DNA of 35,877 nt from NCBI GenBank assembly GCA_949296245.1, contig CASFNW010000020.1, forward strand, positions 1 to 35,877. Direction: 5' to 3'. This document shows positions 6,916 through 15,004 of the stretch, one piece after another. Under the pieces are notes generated by a model. It was not told the DNA's origin. It saw nothing but the letters and a program-made list of their open reading frames with translations, and did not search any database. Position 1 is the stretch's first letter. Every line of letters begins with the position of its first letter. The DNA is from an uncultured bacterium. Lineage in GTDB: Bacteria > Cyanobacteriota > Vampirovibrionia > Gastranaerophilales > Gastranaerophilaceae. The position numbers and the translations under genes were made by a program.

Positions 6916-8700
6916 TTATTGAAGCATATTAGACTTGTATTCATCTTCCGGCAGGAAAGGATACATATTTTCTAAAGATGGAGAAACCATAGTTCCGTCG
7001 GGAAGTTTTTTTGATGAAAGCTTGGGTGTGAAAATATAATCCGGATTTACCAGCACCTCACATATAACAGGATTTGTGGCATTAAGAGTTTTTCCTATTG
7101 CATTATCAATTTCATCAGGTTTTTCAAGCTTAAAAGACTCTATGCCAAAAGCCTGTCCTACTTTTACAAAATCAGGCAAAGAAACACCGCTTGTCGTACC
7201 GGCTCCGGTATTTCTGCCTTCGAAGAAATTATTCTGGGTTTGCTTAATCGAGCTGTAGCCGTCATTGTTAATTATAAAAATTTTAACAGGCAAATTGTTA
7301 TGTACAATTGTTTGTAATTCCTGCAGATTCATCATAATGGAACCGTCACCCGCAAGACAAGTTGTACTTTTTTTATTATTTGCAAGACACGCTCCTATTG
7401 CTGCGGGCAGGTCATACCCCATAGATGCATCACCTGAATTTGAAAAATATCTTACATCTTCTTTCATAACGGCAGCTTGTACACTTGCAACTATTGCTGT
7501 ACCGTTTGCTGTTACACAAGCATCACCTTTTTGCATAAGTTCCGACAGTCTGTGTATAAAGTGATAAACATTTATTTTTTCACCTTTTTGTTCATATTCC
7601 GGTGTATTTTTAAAGGAATATTTTTCTTTTAATTTCTGACAGAAATCAAGCCACTCCCTGCGTTCAATTTTTGCAGCTTTTTCTTCAAAAACGGGAAGAA
7701 AATCTTCCAGATTTGCATTTATCGCCATATCAGGTTTTACGAGCGGTTTTTGCAATTCTGCAGCATCTATATCCACCATGATTTTAAAGGCTTTTTTAGC
7801 AAAATTTTCCCAGTTATAACTTACCTGCCGGATATTATTTCTTGACCCCAAACAAAGGACTAAATCTGCGTTTTGTAAAGCAAAATTTGCAGCTCTTTGT
7901 CCTATAGTACCAATTCTGCCAATACAGTTAGGAAAAGCTGAAGGGAGTAAATCCATTCCGTTAAAAGTCGTAACAACAGGAATATTCAGCTTTTTCAAGA
8001 GCTTTAAAAGAGTATCTTTCATGCCGGAAAGCCTTATTCCATGACCGGCAATAATAAGCGGTCTTTTAGACTGTTCAATTTTATTCAATATTGTATCAAT
8101 TTGAAAAGAAATTTCATCAATTGATGTTTTACAGGTTATATCAAAATCAATCAAATCTTTTTCATCAATCAATGCACTTTGTATATTTATTGGGATATCC
8201 AGCCATACAGGCCCCTTTCTTCCGGTTGTTGCCTCATATACCGCTCTGTCAAGATGATACTTTATTTCTTCAGGCTTTGTAACCATTACGGCATATTTTG
8301 TTAAGGGTTTTACAACACTGATAATGTCAACCTCCTGATCGCCAAGCTGCCTTAATTTTAGGTCAGGGCATGAAGCTAATGTTGTTGAATATTTTACCTG
8401 ACCGGAAATATACAATACAGGTACAGAGTCTGTCCACTGACCGAAAACACCGTTCAGACAATTCAAGCCTCCCGGGCCGGTTGTTACATTTACTACTGCA
8501 AGTTTTTGGCTTACCCTTGCATAACCTTCTGCGGCAATAGCGCACGCCTGCTCATTATGATTGCATACATACGGTATATAACGCCCCAGACTGTCATTCA
8601 GGTGCATTGCGCCACCGCCTGAGACCATAAAAAATAACTGTATGTTATAAATTTCTTTTAATCTTTTTGCAATATAGTCGGAAAGTTTAATCTTTGCCAT
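6916..8700 (-). CDS. Thiamine-diphosphate-dependent enzyme, acetolactate synthase large-subunit-like
   Basis: 594 residues with the three-part ThDP fold. The N-terminal Pyr domain has the catalytic Glu in HNEQACAIAAEGYAR and the TTGPGGLN segment; the middle domain carries LCLGSRNNIRQVSYNWE; the C-terminal PP domain has CLAGDGSIMMNLQELQTIVHNNLPVKIFIINND, the GDG...N ThDP/Mg motif. Homologues decarboxylate a 2-keto acid and transfer the activated aldehyde. It is 11 bases downstream of an HpcH/HpaI aldolase and in one run with a DtxR-type regulator. No acetolactate synthase small subunit or branched-chain gene is next to it, so I do not call it IlvB. ThDP enzymes of this subgroup with an aldolase partner occur in surface-glycan clusters, so a keto-acid or sugar-modifying role is possible. 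Confidence 0.85.
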   Translation of the reverse strand: MAKIKLSDYIAKRLKEIYNIQLFFMVSGGGAMHLNDSLGRYIPYVCNHNEQACAIAAEGYARVSQKLAVVNVTTGPGGLNCLNGVFGQWTDSVPVLYISGQVKYSTTLASCPDLKLRQLGDQEVDIISVVKPLTKYAVMVTKPEEIKYHLDRAVYEATTGRKGPVWLDIPINIQSALIDEKDLIDFDITCKTSIDEISFQIDTILNKIEQSKRPLIIAGHGIRLSGMKDTLLKLLKKLNIPVVTTFNGMDLLPSAFPNCIGRIGTIGQRAANFALQNADLVLCLGSRNNIRQVSYNWENFAKKAFKIMVDIDAAELQKPLVKPDMAINANLEDFLPVFEEKAAKIERREWLDFCQKLKEKYSFKNTPEYEQKGEKINVYHFIHRLSELMQKGDACVTANGTAIVASVQAAVMKEDVRYFSNSGDASMGYDLPAAIGACLANNKKSTTCLAGDGSIMMNLQELQTIVHNNLPVKIFIINNDGYSSIKQTQNNFFEGRNTGAGTTSGVSLPDFVKVGQAFGIESFKLEKPDEIDNAIGKTLNATNPVICEVLVNPDYIFTPKLSSKKLPDGTMVSPSLENMYPFLPEDEYKSNMLQ

Positions 8701-8711
8701 TATTTCTACCC

Positions 8712-9530
8712 TTATTCAGAAATTCCGCCGGCCTGTTCAATAAGAGTTTTGTATCGTTTTTCAAGCATTTCAAGTCTTGTGTCGTCTTCTTTGAAAATCA
8801 TTCCGTAGAACTCTCTTTTATTTCTGAGCCACATCAATTCAAAACCGACTGCTTTTAAGATACCTTTGTCCGCATTATCGGATTGTAAAGCTTTTTGTGC
8901 ATCAAAAATAACTTTTCTTGTTTCATATTTTGTAAGACTGTTTTGAGGCAGTTTCTTAAAAAACGGCAAAGAATGTGCGGAAACACCTCCGCCTATTGCC
9001 AGCTGTTTATTGTTTTCTTTTGTCTTTAAAGCAATGTTTTGTGCGATGTCAAAAATGGCGTCACAGTTTATATCGTCTCTTGAAAGCCCCATAGAACCGG
9101 TCATATCTACTCTGCCGAGTGTAATACCGTCTATATCTTTGAATTCTTCGGTTTTTGTGATTTCTTTAAAATTGTTATAACCGGTTATTGTTTCTATGTT
9201 TACAAAAAAATTGATATCATTCCACTCTTCTTTTGGGAATACATATTTTGTCGCATTTACATATTTTTTAAGAGCATAAGCTGTTTCTATCATAGGAGCA
9301 ACTACAGTGTTTACGCCTATTGTTCTTGCTTCAAACAAATCTTTAATAGCTTCGCATCCGCCAATTTTTATTGTGAGTTCAAGCCCTGCTCTTGTCACAA
9401 TTTCTTTGAGGCGAAGCGCTTCTTCCATTCTTGTTCCCTCTGCCTCAAATTCCGCTTTAACACCGACAACATGATGATTCTCTTTTAAATCAGTAAGCGC
9501 AGCTACCATTTTTTTCTCTAAATTGTTCAT
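8712..9530 (-). CDS. HpcH/HpaI aldolase/citrate lyase family protein
   Basis: 272 residues forming a TIM barrel of the HpcH/HpaI family. Visible marks are GVKAEFEAEGTR near the start, LTIKIGGCEA, VVAPMIETAYALKKYV, FVNIETITGYNNF with the metal-binding Glu, and GITLGRVDMTGSMGLSRDDIN with the second metal-binding Asp. Family members perform metal-dependent retro-aldol cleavage or condensation using pyruvate-like enolates. Its ATG (9528-9530) directly abuts the stop codon of the DtxR-type gene and its stop is 11 bases before the ThDP enzyme start, so the three genes are very likely co-transcribed and translationally coupled. A C-C bond-forming step on a keto acid feeding the ThDP enzyme is a reasonable but unproven reading. 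Confidence 0.82.
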   Translation of the reverse strand: MNNLEKKMVAALTDLKENHHVVGVKAEFEAEGTRMEEALRLKEIVTRAGLELTIKIGGCEAIKDLFEARTIGVNTVVAPMIETAYALKKYVNATKYVFPKEEWNDINFFVNIETITGYNNFKEITKTEEFKDIDGITLGRVDMTGSMGLSRDDINCDAIFDIAQNIALKTKENNKQLAIGGGVSAHSLPFFKKLPQNSLTKYETRKVIFDAQKALQSDNADKGILKAVGFELMWLRNKREFYGMIFKEDDTRLEMLEKRYKTLIEQAGGISE

Positions 9531-9959
9531 TTACCTGTACAAATCCTTCAATCTCTTATCAAACACTGTATTCTCTTTTGCATAATCCTGTATAAAATGT
9601 GAAAAAGTATGTATTCTTTCAAACATTTTTTCTGTCATTATATGCTCCATCCTGCATGCGTTTAAGACAGCTTCTTTCTCATGAAGTTTAAGAATGTTTT
9701 TTAAAAAATTTGTCATAACTTCATGTCGGAGCAGAATTTTTTTTGCTGCCTCTGTGCCTTCTTTTGTAAGTGTGATAGGCGAATAAGGCGCATAATTTAT
9801 CAGTCCTTTTTCGGATAAATGACTAAGAGCTCCTGTAACAGAAGCTTTTTTTACATCAAGAAGTTTTGCAATATCCGTAACTTTGGCACAGCCGTTTTTC
9901 TGTGACTCTACATATATAGTTTCAAGATAATCTTCCTGACTCGGTGTTAATTTATCCAT
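9531..9959 (-). CDS. DtxR/MntR family metal-dependent transcriptional regulator
   Basis: 142 residues. The N-terminal winged helix (LTPSQEDYLETIYVES, VTDIAKLLDVKKASVTGALSHLSEKGLINYAPYSPITLTKEG) is typical of the family, followed by the metal-binding dimerisation domain (RHEVMTNFLKNIL, EKEAVLNACRMEHIMTEKMFERI) with the conserved Glu-Ala...Cys-Arg-Met-Glu-His cluster. There is no SH3 domain, so it is the short MntR-like form. Relatives repress metal-uptake genes when bound to Fe(II) or Mn(II). It leads the operon with the aldolase and ThDP enzyme, an unusual pairing. AAAGGG seven bases upstream supports the start. Metal specificity cannot be decided from sequence alone. Confidence 0.87.
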   Translation of the reverse strand: MDKLTPSQEDYLETIYVESQKNGCAKVTDIAKLLDVKKASVTGALSHLSEKGLINYAPYSPITLTKEGTEAAKKILLRHEVMTNFLKNILKLHEKEAVLNACRMEHIMTEKMFERIHTFSHFIQDYAKENTVFDKRLKDLYR

Positions 9960-10223
9960 TATTTTACCCTTTTAGATAATAGTAACATAATTTAAATTAA
10001 TAGAATATTAAATTTGATAACATTATTAACTAATTCTTTAACGGGCTATATACTTTGTCAGCAATGTCGTTTTTGTATGTGTAACATATACAGTAATGGC
10101 ATAATGGTCGTTTTTTGGAATATATGGTATAAACTCCTATATAAATCCCCAAATCTATTACTTTTGTTTTTTTTACCTGATGATATAATTAGTTCATACT
10201 GCAATACGAAAGAATAATTTAAT

Positions 10224-11318
10224 ATGAACGAAGATTTTTCAAACAAAGTAACAATTCTCAAGGCACTGGCAATACTTCTTGTAGTGTCGGGACATCTTGA
10301 ATTTTCGCTTCTGGGAATGTTCACTCCGTATTCTTTTCAGCTTGCACTATTTTTCTTTATATCAGGATATTTGTTCAAAGAAAAATATCTTGATGATGTA
10401 TTAACATTTGTACAGAGAAGATTTAACAGCCTTCTTATTCCGTATTTCTGGTACAACCTGTTTTATCTCGGAGTAACAGTGCTTATCTTTAAATTAACAG
10501 GTAAATTCTGGGGTGAACCCATAACCTTGAAAAACTTTTTTATAACACCGTTTTTAAACGGGCATCAGTTTGATTTGTCTTGTCCGTTGTGGTTTGTTAC
10601 CCAGTTGTTTATGACAATGATTGTATTTTTATTTTTGTTTAGAGTCCTAAGAAGTATAAAAGATAATAAATACTTTCACCTGACTGTATTTACATTACTC
10701 GGAGTAATGGCTATACCTGTATCAAAAATAGTGAAACTTGATCCATTGATGCTGATTGTTGTCCGTACGATGTTTTCTGTGTTTTTTGTATATCTGGGGT
10801 ATTATTACAGACACTATATTGAAGACAAAATTGATATATTTACTGCAAAATGGATGGGAGCAATAATCGTGCTGCAGTCGATTCTCTGGATGTTTAACAG
10901 AGATTATGACCCTGAACATGGCATCGGATTGAGTTATGTACTTGTTTGGGCAAGATTTGACCAGCAGTTGATTGTGCCTGTGATAACAGCTATAACAGGT
11001 ATCTGGGCATCATTGCTGGTCGTAAAAATAATATATCCGTATGTAAAAGACATAAAATTTGTAAAACTGATGGGTGAAAACACATATCATATTATGGCAA
11101 ATCACCTTCTAGTAATGTATATAATAACTGCAGCCTTTTTGAAAATTAACGGTATTCCGATAACAGAGAGAGCAAATCACGATATTTACTGGATATACAA
11201 TCCTGTTCAGACAACATACCTTTATTTTGTTTTGACAATGGTTATAAGTACTTATGCCGGTGTTTTTCAAAAGTATATTAAAAAAAATTTTTTGAGTTTT
11301 GATAAGTATACAGATTAA
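10224..11318 (+). CDS. Acyltransferase-3 family membrane protein (O-acetyltransferase-like)
   Basis: 364 residues with about ten hydrophobic segments. The N-terminus has the family mark: a short basic/soluble part, then ILKALAILLVVSGHLEFSLLG with the conserved His in the first membrane segment, LALFFFISGYLFKEKY, and the RRFNSLLIPYFWYNLFYLG arginine motif before the next span. These proteins transfer acetyl or other acyl groups to cell-surface polysaccharides, fucose residues or glucans. It is transcribed divergently from the DtxR-aldolase-ThDP operon across a 264-base gap holding a TATAAT at 10184-10189. No strong ribosome site precedes the ATG. The acceptor is unknown; the neighbouring operon makes a surface-sugar role attractive but unproven. 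Confidence 0.85.
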   Translation: MNEDFSNKVTILKALAILLVVSGHLEFSLLGMFTPYSFQLALFFFISGYLFKEKYLDDVLTFVQRRFNSLLIPYFWYNLFYLGVTVLIFKLTGKFWGEPITLKNFFITPFLNGHQFDLSCPLWFVTQLFMTMIVFLFLFRVLRSIKDNKYFHLTVFTLLGVMAIPVSKIVKLDPLMLIVVRTMFSVFFVYLGYYYRHYIEDKIDIFTAKWMGAIIVLQSILWMFNRDYDPEHGIGLSYVLVWARFDQQLIVPVITAITGIWASLLVVKIIYPYVKDIKFVKLMGENTYHIMANHLLVMYIITAAFLKINGIPITERANHDIYWIYNPVQTTYLYFVLTMVISTYAGVFQKYIKKNFLSFDKYTD

Positions 11319-11411
11319 GGACTTATAGATTTGTTTATATCTTACTTGCGCACTGTCAAATCAGCAGTATAGAGATTTTGTACCAAACTTACGGAGCTGT
11401 ATACCAGGTGC

Positions 11412-11460
11412 TTCATTTTATTGCTATGTATCTATTATTGTATATTGATAATAAAATGAA
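11412..11460. repeat. Inverted repeat abutting the argS stop codon
   Basis: TTCATTTTATT (11412-11422) and AATAAAATGAA (11450-11460) are perfect 11-base complements with a 27-base spacer. The right arm touches the argS stop. It may form the 3' end hairpin of argS, but no T-run follows. Confidence 0.4.
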
Positions 11461-13215
11461 TTACATTCTCTCAGGCGCATCAACAGCAAGAAGGTCGAGA
11501 GATGTCTTGATTACGGTAGATACAGCTTTAACAAGAGCCAATCTTGCTGCAGTCAGATTTTTATCTTCCGTTAATACTCTGGAGAAGGTATAAAACTGGT
11601 GGAAGCAGCCTGCAAGTTCCTGTAAATATTTGCAGATAAGGTAAGGAGCCCTGTTTCTTGCCGCCATATATATTATAAAATTGAATTCTTCCAGCTTGAG
11701 AATCAGTTTTTTGGCAGATGCTGATGATTTTTCGTCATCGACTGTCCATAAGAGATTCAAATCCGCATTCATTATTGCATTGTCCAGTTCTGTTTCTTCA
11801 AAAACAGGCGCAATTTTTTCTTTTGTTTCAACATTTACACGTTCTGTTTTTGCATTTCTGAAAATAGAGCAGGCGCGTGCGTGAGCATATTGTACATAAA
11901 ATACCGGGTTGTCATCGGTTTTTGATTTTGCAAGTTCTATATCAAAATCCAGTGTTGTGTCGATGCTTCTTATAATCATCCAGTATCTGGTTGCATCAAC
12001 ACCCACTTCATCAATCAGGTCATCTAATGTAACCATATTTTTGCGTTTGCCCATACGCATTGCTTCGCCGTTTAAGACTATGTTTACAAGTTGTCCTAAA
12101 AGCACTTCCAGTTTGTCAGGATTATCACCAAGTGCTTCAATTGAGGCTTTCATTCTTGCAACATAACCATGGTGATCAGCTCCCCATATGTTGATAAGTT
12201 TATCAAAGCCTCTTTGAATTTTATCATGATGATATGCTATATCGGCTGTCAAATAAGTGTTTGAGCCGTCTGTTTTTTTTAGCACTCTGTCTTGATCATC
12301 ACCGAACAAAGACGATTTGAACCACAAAGCACCGTCTTTTTCGTACAGCATTCCTTTTTCTTCAAGCTTCTGCAGACATTTTTCAACTTTACCGGATTTG
12401 TGTAAATCTGTTTCGGAATAAAAATTGTCAAAATGTGTATGAAATTTTTTCAAAAGCTCTTTTTGTGCTTCAAGCATTTTTGCCTTTGCAAAGCTGCTTA
12501 ATTTCTCCAGCTGTTCATCATTCAATTCTTTTGTTAAAGACTTTGAAAATTCAGGATTCTCTTTGACAAAATCTTTTGCAGCCGGAATAAGATAGTCTCC
12601 GGGGTAAAAAGATTTTCTCTCTGTTTCATCAGCAGGAAAATCTATTTTTTCGCCCATTTCCTGTAATACTCTTATATGTAATGAGCGGCCAAGATTTTTT
12701 ATCTGGTTTCCTGCATCATTTATGTAAAATTCCTGATAAACGTCATAACCGGCAAATTTTAGCAGATTGGCAAGAGCACTACCCATAGCTGCCCATCTGC
12801 CATGTCCTATGTGAAAAGGCCCTGTAGGGTTGGCTGATACATATTCCAGTATGACTTTTTGTCCTTCACCAAAATCATTTGAACCGTATGTACTTTTTAG
12901 ATTCAATATATCTTTAATAATTGTATTCAGAAATGATTTCCCGAGCTTAAAATTTATAAAGCCCGCAACTGTATTTATTTCTATATCATCAGTATTTATA
13001 TATTCTGATACTGTTTGTGCAATTGCTGCCGGAGACATTTTTGCATATCTTGCAAGCGAGGATACATTTAGTGCAAAATCTCCGAATTCTTCATTTTTCG
13101 GAGTTTCTGTATTTAGGGTAAAATCTTGCTCTAATGTCATTTCGCCAAGCCTGTTATTTTTAACGGCTTCTTTTATTGCCTGATAAGCAATATCTGTAAT
13201 ATATTGTTTTAACAT
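11461..13215 (-). CDS. argS: Arginyl-tRNA synthetase
   Basis: 584 residues, normal length for a class I ArgRS that attaches arginine to tRNA-Arg. The N-terminal Add1 domain (residues 1 to about 95) is followed by the catalytic core with SANPTGPFHIGHGR (HIGH at 135-138), the downstream MGKRKNMVTLDDLIDEVG segment in place of a canonical KMSKS, and VDATRYWMIIRSIDTTLDFD. The C-terminal DALR anticodon-binding domain ends in the expected LDLLAVDAPERM. AAAGGTGAAG precedes the ATG. It is transcribed alone, converging on the acyltransferase gene. Confidence 0.97.
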   Translation of the reverse strand: MLKQYITDIAYQAIKEAVKNNRLGEMTLEQDFTLNTETPKNEEFGDFALNVSSLARYAKMSPAAIAQTVSEYINTDDIEINTVAGFINFKLGKSFLNTIIKDILNLKSTYGSNDFGEGQKVILEYVSANPTGPFHIGHGRWAAMGSALANLLKFAGYDVYQEFYINDAGNQIKNLGRSLHIRVLQEMGEKIDFPADETERKSFYPGDYLIPAAKDFVKENPEFSKSLTKELNDEQLEKLSSFAKAKMLEAQKELLKKFHTHFDNFYSETDLHKSGKVEKCLQKLEEKGMLYEKDGALWFKSSLFGDDQDRVLKKTDGSNTYLTADIAYHHDKIQRGFDKLINIWGADHHGYVARMKASIEALGDNPDKLEVLLGQLVNIVLNGEAMRMGKRKNMVTLDDLIDEVGVDATRYWMIIRSIDTTLDFDIELAKSKTDDNPVFYVQYAHARACSIFRNAKTERVNVETKEKIAPVFEETELDNAIMNADLNLLWTVDDEKSSASAKKLILKLEEFNFIIYMAARNRAPYLICKYLQELAGCFHQFYTFSRVLTEDKNLTAARLALVKAVSTVIKTSLDLLAVDAPERM

Positions 13216-13309
13216 ACTTCACCTTTGTAAATTTTATCTACAAAAATTATAGTTAAAACAAGATAATATTAAAAGAAGCGTAATTTAATAAAATTACACC
13301 GGCAGATAT

Positions 13310-13474
13310 TTAGTTCTGATTTGAACCGGCAAGCATTTGTTTTTTTAGCGTGTAGCAATAAAAACTGTCGATATTTTCTATACACTCATCTATAACCTTT
13401 ATAAGCTTTATAAGGTCATTCTGCATTTTTATGTGGTCTTTATGCGTGTTATTGTGTTCGTTGTAAAAATCCAT
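13310..13474 (-). CDS. Small 54-residue helical protein of unknown function
   Basis: Reading the minus strand from the ATG at 13474 gives 54 residues beginning MDFYNEHNNTHKDHIKMQND and ending KKQMLAGSNQN. The middle (LIKLIKVIDECIENIDSFYCYTL) has heptad-like spacing of I/L, so a short helix pair or coiled coil is likely. TAGGGAT lies 5-6 bases upstream as a ribosome site. The 94-base gap to argS downstream makes co-transcription with argS plausible. No family is recognised, and being short it may be a chance frame, but codon use and the start signal look real. Confidence 0.5.
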   Translation of the reverse strand: MDFYNEHNNTHKDHIKMQNDLIKLIKVIDECIENIDSFYCYTLKKQMLAGSNQN

Positions 13475-13605
13475 ATTTCATCCCTATATTTTACATGTTA
13501 TTAATATCGGCGCATGACAGTAAAAACTTTAAAATTTCTATGCAATATATGAAGTTATGTTAAATCTTTTTACCCGGAAAAATTACGAGATAAGACTCTT
13601 GTGTT

Positions 13606-13630
13606 CCGTTCCTGCTATTAGTTGGAACGG
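13606..13630. repeat. Hairpin in the divergent spacer
   Basis: CCGTTCC (13606-13612) and GGAACGG (13624-13630) form a perfect 7-base stem with an 11-base loop, not followed by a T-run. It lies in the 266-base gap between the divergent small ORF and the membrane-protein gene. Its role is unclear. Confidence 0.4.
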
Positions 13631-13676
13631 GAAGCTATAGACTGTAACTGTGACACAGGATTCATTAATTGTCTTA

Positions 13677-13703
13677 TTGACAACAAATTATTTTTTGCAT
13701 AAT
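13677..13703 (+). promoter_or_regulatory. Probable promoter of the 13741 membrane-protein gene
   Basis: TTGACA (13677-13682) is followed after 15 bases by CATAAT (13698-13703), or after 17 by TAATGT. The dyad at 13701-13722 overlaps the -10 and transcription start region. Confidence 0.5.
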
Positions 13704-13722
13704 GTTAGTTGGTCCTAACATT
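13701..13722 (+). promoter_or_regulatory. GTTAG-N5-CCTAAC dyad at the 5' end of the 13741 transcript
   Basis: AATGTTAG (13701-13708) and CTAACATT (13715-13722) are perfect 8-base complements around TTGGTC. The 16-base core GTTAGTTGGTCCTAAC closely matches sites at 18422 and 18450. Overlap with the -10/start region suggests a repressor operator, or a 5'-terminal mRNA hairpin. Confidence 0.5.
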
Positions 13723-13740
13723 TGTAAAAAAGGAAAAACA

Positions 13741-14823
13741 ATGAGATTGTCTTCTATTGGTAAATGTGTTGACCAGCCTTTGATTTTAAATAAACTTGAA
13801 AATAAAATGCCTGCTCTATTGATAGGTGCGGGAAGTTTGTATGGAATATTTGATACATACAGATCATCTAAAAACAAAAGCGATAATAAAAAGAAAAAAA
13901 TTGCATTAAAAAATTCAATTATTATCGCCTCTACAATCACAGCCTCTCTTGCAGGTGCTAAAGGCGTAAAAACAAAAGCCATTAAATTTAATGTGTTTAA
14001 TAAAACTATTAATATTCCTTCAAAGCAGATTATTCCTTCCCTTCTCCCTTCTCATTCTTTAAGTAAAATTTTAGAAAAACAAAACAGCTCAATTGAGAAT
14101 TTTTTGAGAACAACGCAAAAGATAGAGAATCAAAATATTCTGCGTTTATTAAATAAAGCAAGAAACAAACCGCTTAAGCCTGCCGAAATTGAATATTTAA
14201 CGGATAATTTGAAAGATTCGGATGCTAAAAGGGAATTGTTTAATGTAATTTTGCCTGAACAGGAAAGTCTTAATTCTAAGGCTATTTTTTCAGAAATAGG
14301 CAGATTATCACTGCTCGGCGCAATACCTGTTTTAGGAGGGGTTATGGGTGGTATTGCTGCGGATAAGATTACATCAACATCTTCAAAAAAATCTACATCA
14401 AACAAAATAAAAGAAGGTTTTTATCAGTATTTTGCAAATATTTTTTTGTGTAATGTAGGCGCCTGTGCAGCATTATTTGCTGCAGAAGGATTGCAAAAGA
14501 CAGGAAAGATAAAGCCGCTTTCACCTGTTAAAAAAATGCTTGTTATATTAACAGGTATTACTGCCACAGGAATAATCGGCGGTAGTTATATTGCAAATAA
14601 AATGAGCCAGAAAATTATCGACCCTATATTTAATAAAGCCGAAAAAAATAAAAAACATAAAGGCGTTTATGAAGAAAGAAGACCTGAGCTTGTTGATATT
14701 GCTTTGCATGCGGATGATATTGCAACTGCAGGTGTATTATCCGGATTTAAATGGATTGAGCCGGCTTTACCATTAATGTATTTTGTATCCGGCTATAGAG
14801 CGGGTATAGGTTACAGAAATTAA
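13741..14823 (+). CDS. Multi-span membrane protein of unknown function
   Basis: 360 residues. Hydrophobic, Gly/Ala-rich segments suitable for membrane insertion occur at about MPALLIGAGSLYGIF (23-37), SIIIASTITASLAGA (59-73), SLLGAIPVLGGVMGGIAA (around 190-210), FLCNVGACAALFAAEG, MLVILTGITATGIIGGSYIA and ALPLMYFVSGYRAG near the end, linked by lysine-rich soluble loops. No catalytic motif or known family is recognised. The start at 13741 (AAGGA, 7-base spacing) is preferred to the in-frame ATG at 13702, which lies inside a hairpin and lacks a ribosome site. The 5' dyad shared with the 18447 transcript suggests common regulation. An AT-rich terminator follows. Confidence 0.7.
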   Translation: MRLSSIGKCVDQPLILNKLENKMPALLIGAGSLYGIFDTYRSSKNKSDNKKKKIALKNSIIIASTITASLAGAKGVKTKAIKFNVFNKTINIPSKQIIPSLLPSHSLSKILEKQNSSIENFLRTTQKIENQNILRLLNKARNKPLKPAEIEYLTDNLKDSDAKRELFNVILPEQESLNSKAIFSEIGRLSLLGAIPVLGGVMGGIAADKITSTSSKKSTSNKIKEGFYQYFANIFLCNVGACAALFAAEGLQKTGKIKPLSPVKKMLVILTGITATGIIGGSYIANKMSQKIIDPIFNKAEKNKKHKGVYEERRPELVDIALHADDIATAGVLSGFKWIEPALPLMYFVSGYRAGIGYRN

Positions 14824-14825
14824 TT

Positions 14826-14867
14826 TTATAAAATTTTCGAATTTCAGAAATTTATAATATTTTTATT
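14826..14867 (+). terminator. AT-rich terminator after the membrane-protein gene
   Basis: TTATAAAATTT (14826-14836) pairs with AAATTTATAA (14848-14857) apart from one bulged A, and TATTTTTATT follows. The stem has no G-C pairs, so strength is uncertain. Confidence 0.45.
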
Positions 14868-14933
14868 CTGCTTTTTTTGATAGCAAAAAACGGTCTAAAC
14901 ATTGAGATTTCTTAAGGATTGATAATTTTTTAT

Positions 14934-14963
14934 TTGACAAAATTCATAAAAATTTAATATTAT
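14934..14963 (+). promoter_or_regulatory. Promoter of ribosomal protein S1 gene
   Basis: TTGACA (14934-14939) with an 18-base spacer to TATTAT (14958-14963); an overlapping TATAAT at 14961 is the alternative -10. The S1 start is 41 bases further on. Confidence 0.6.
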
Positions 14964-15004
14964 AATTATAGTAAAAACGAGGATATATTTAATGGAGAAA
15001 ACTA

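Noticed and set aside
6916..8700. Assignment as IlvB for branched-chain amino acid synthesis
   Set aside because: No small subunit, ilvC or ilvD is adjacent, and the operon partner is an aldolase.
9960..10020. MntR operator in the AT-rich dyad before the DtxR-type gene
   Set aside because: The dyad is imperfect and consists only of A and T, so it cannot be told from composition.
13560..13640. Possible tRNA-like fold in the divergent spacer
   Set aside because: The CCGTTCC/GGAACGG hairpin has no matching acceptor stem, TTCRA arm or anticodon arm. No tRNA was found in the window.
13702..13741. Longer start for the 13741 membrane protein
   Set aside because: The ATG at 13702 lies inside the dyad and has no ribosome site; AAGGA precedes 13741.
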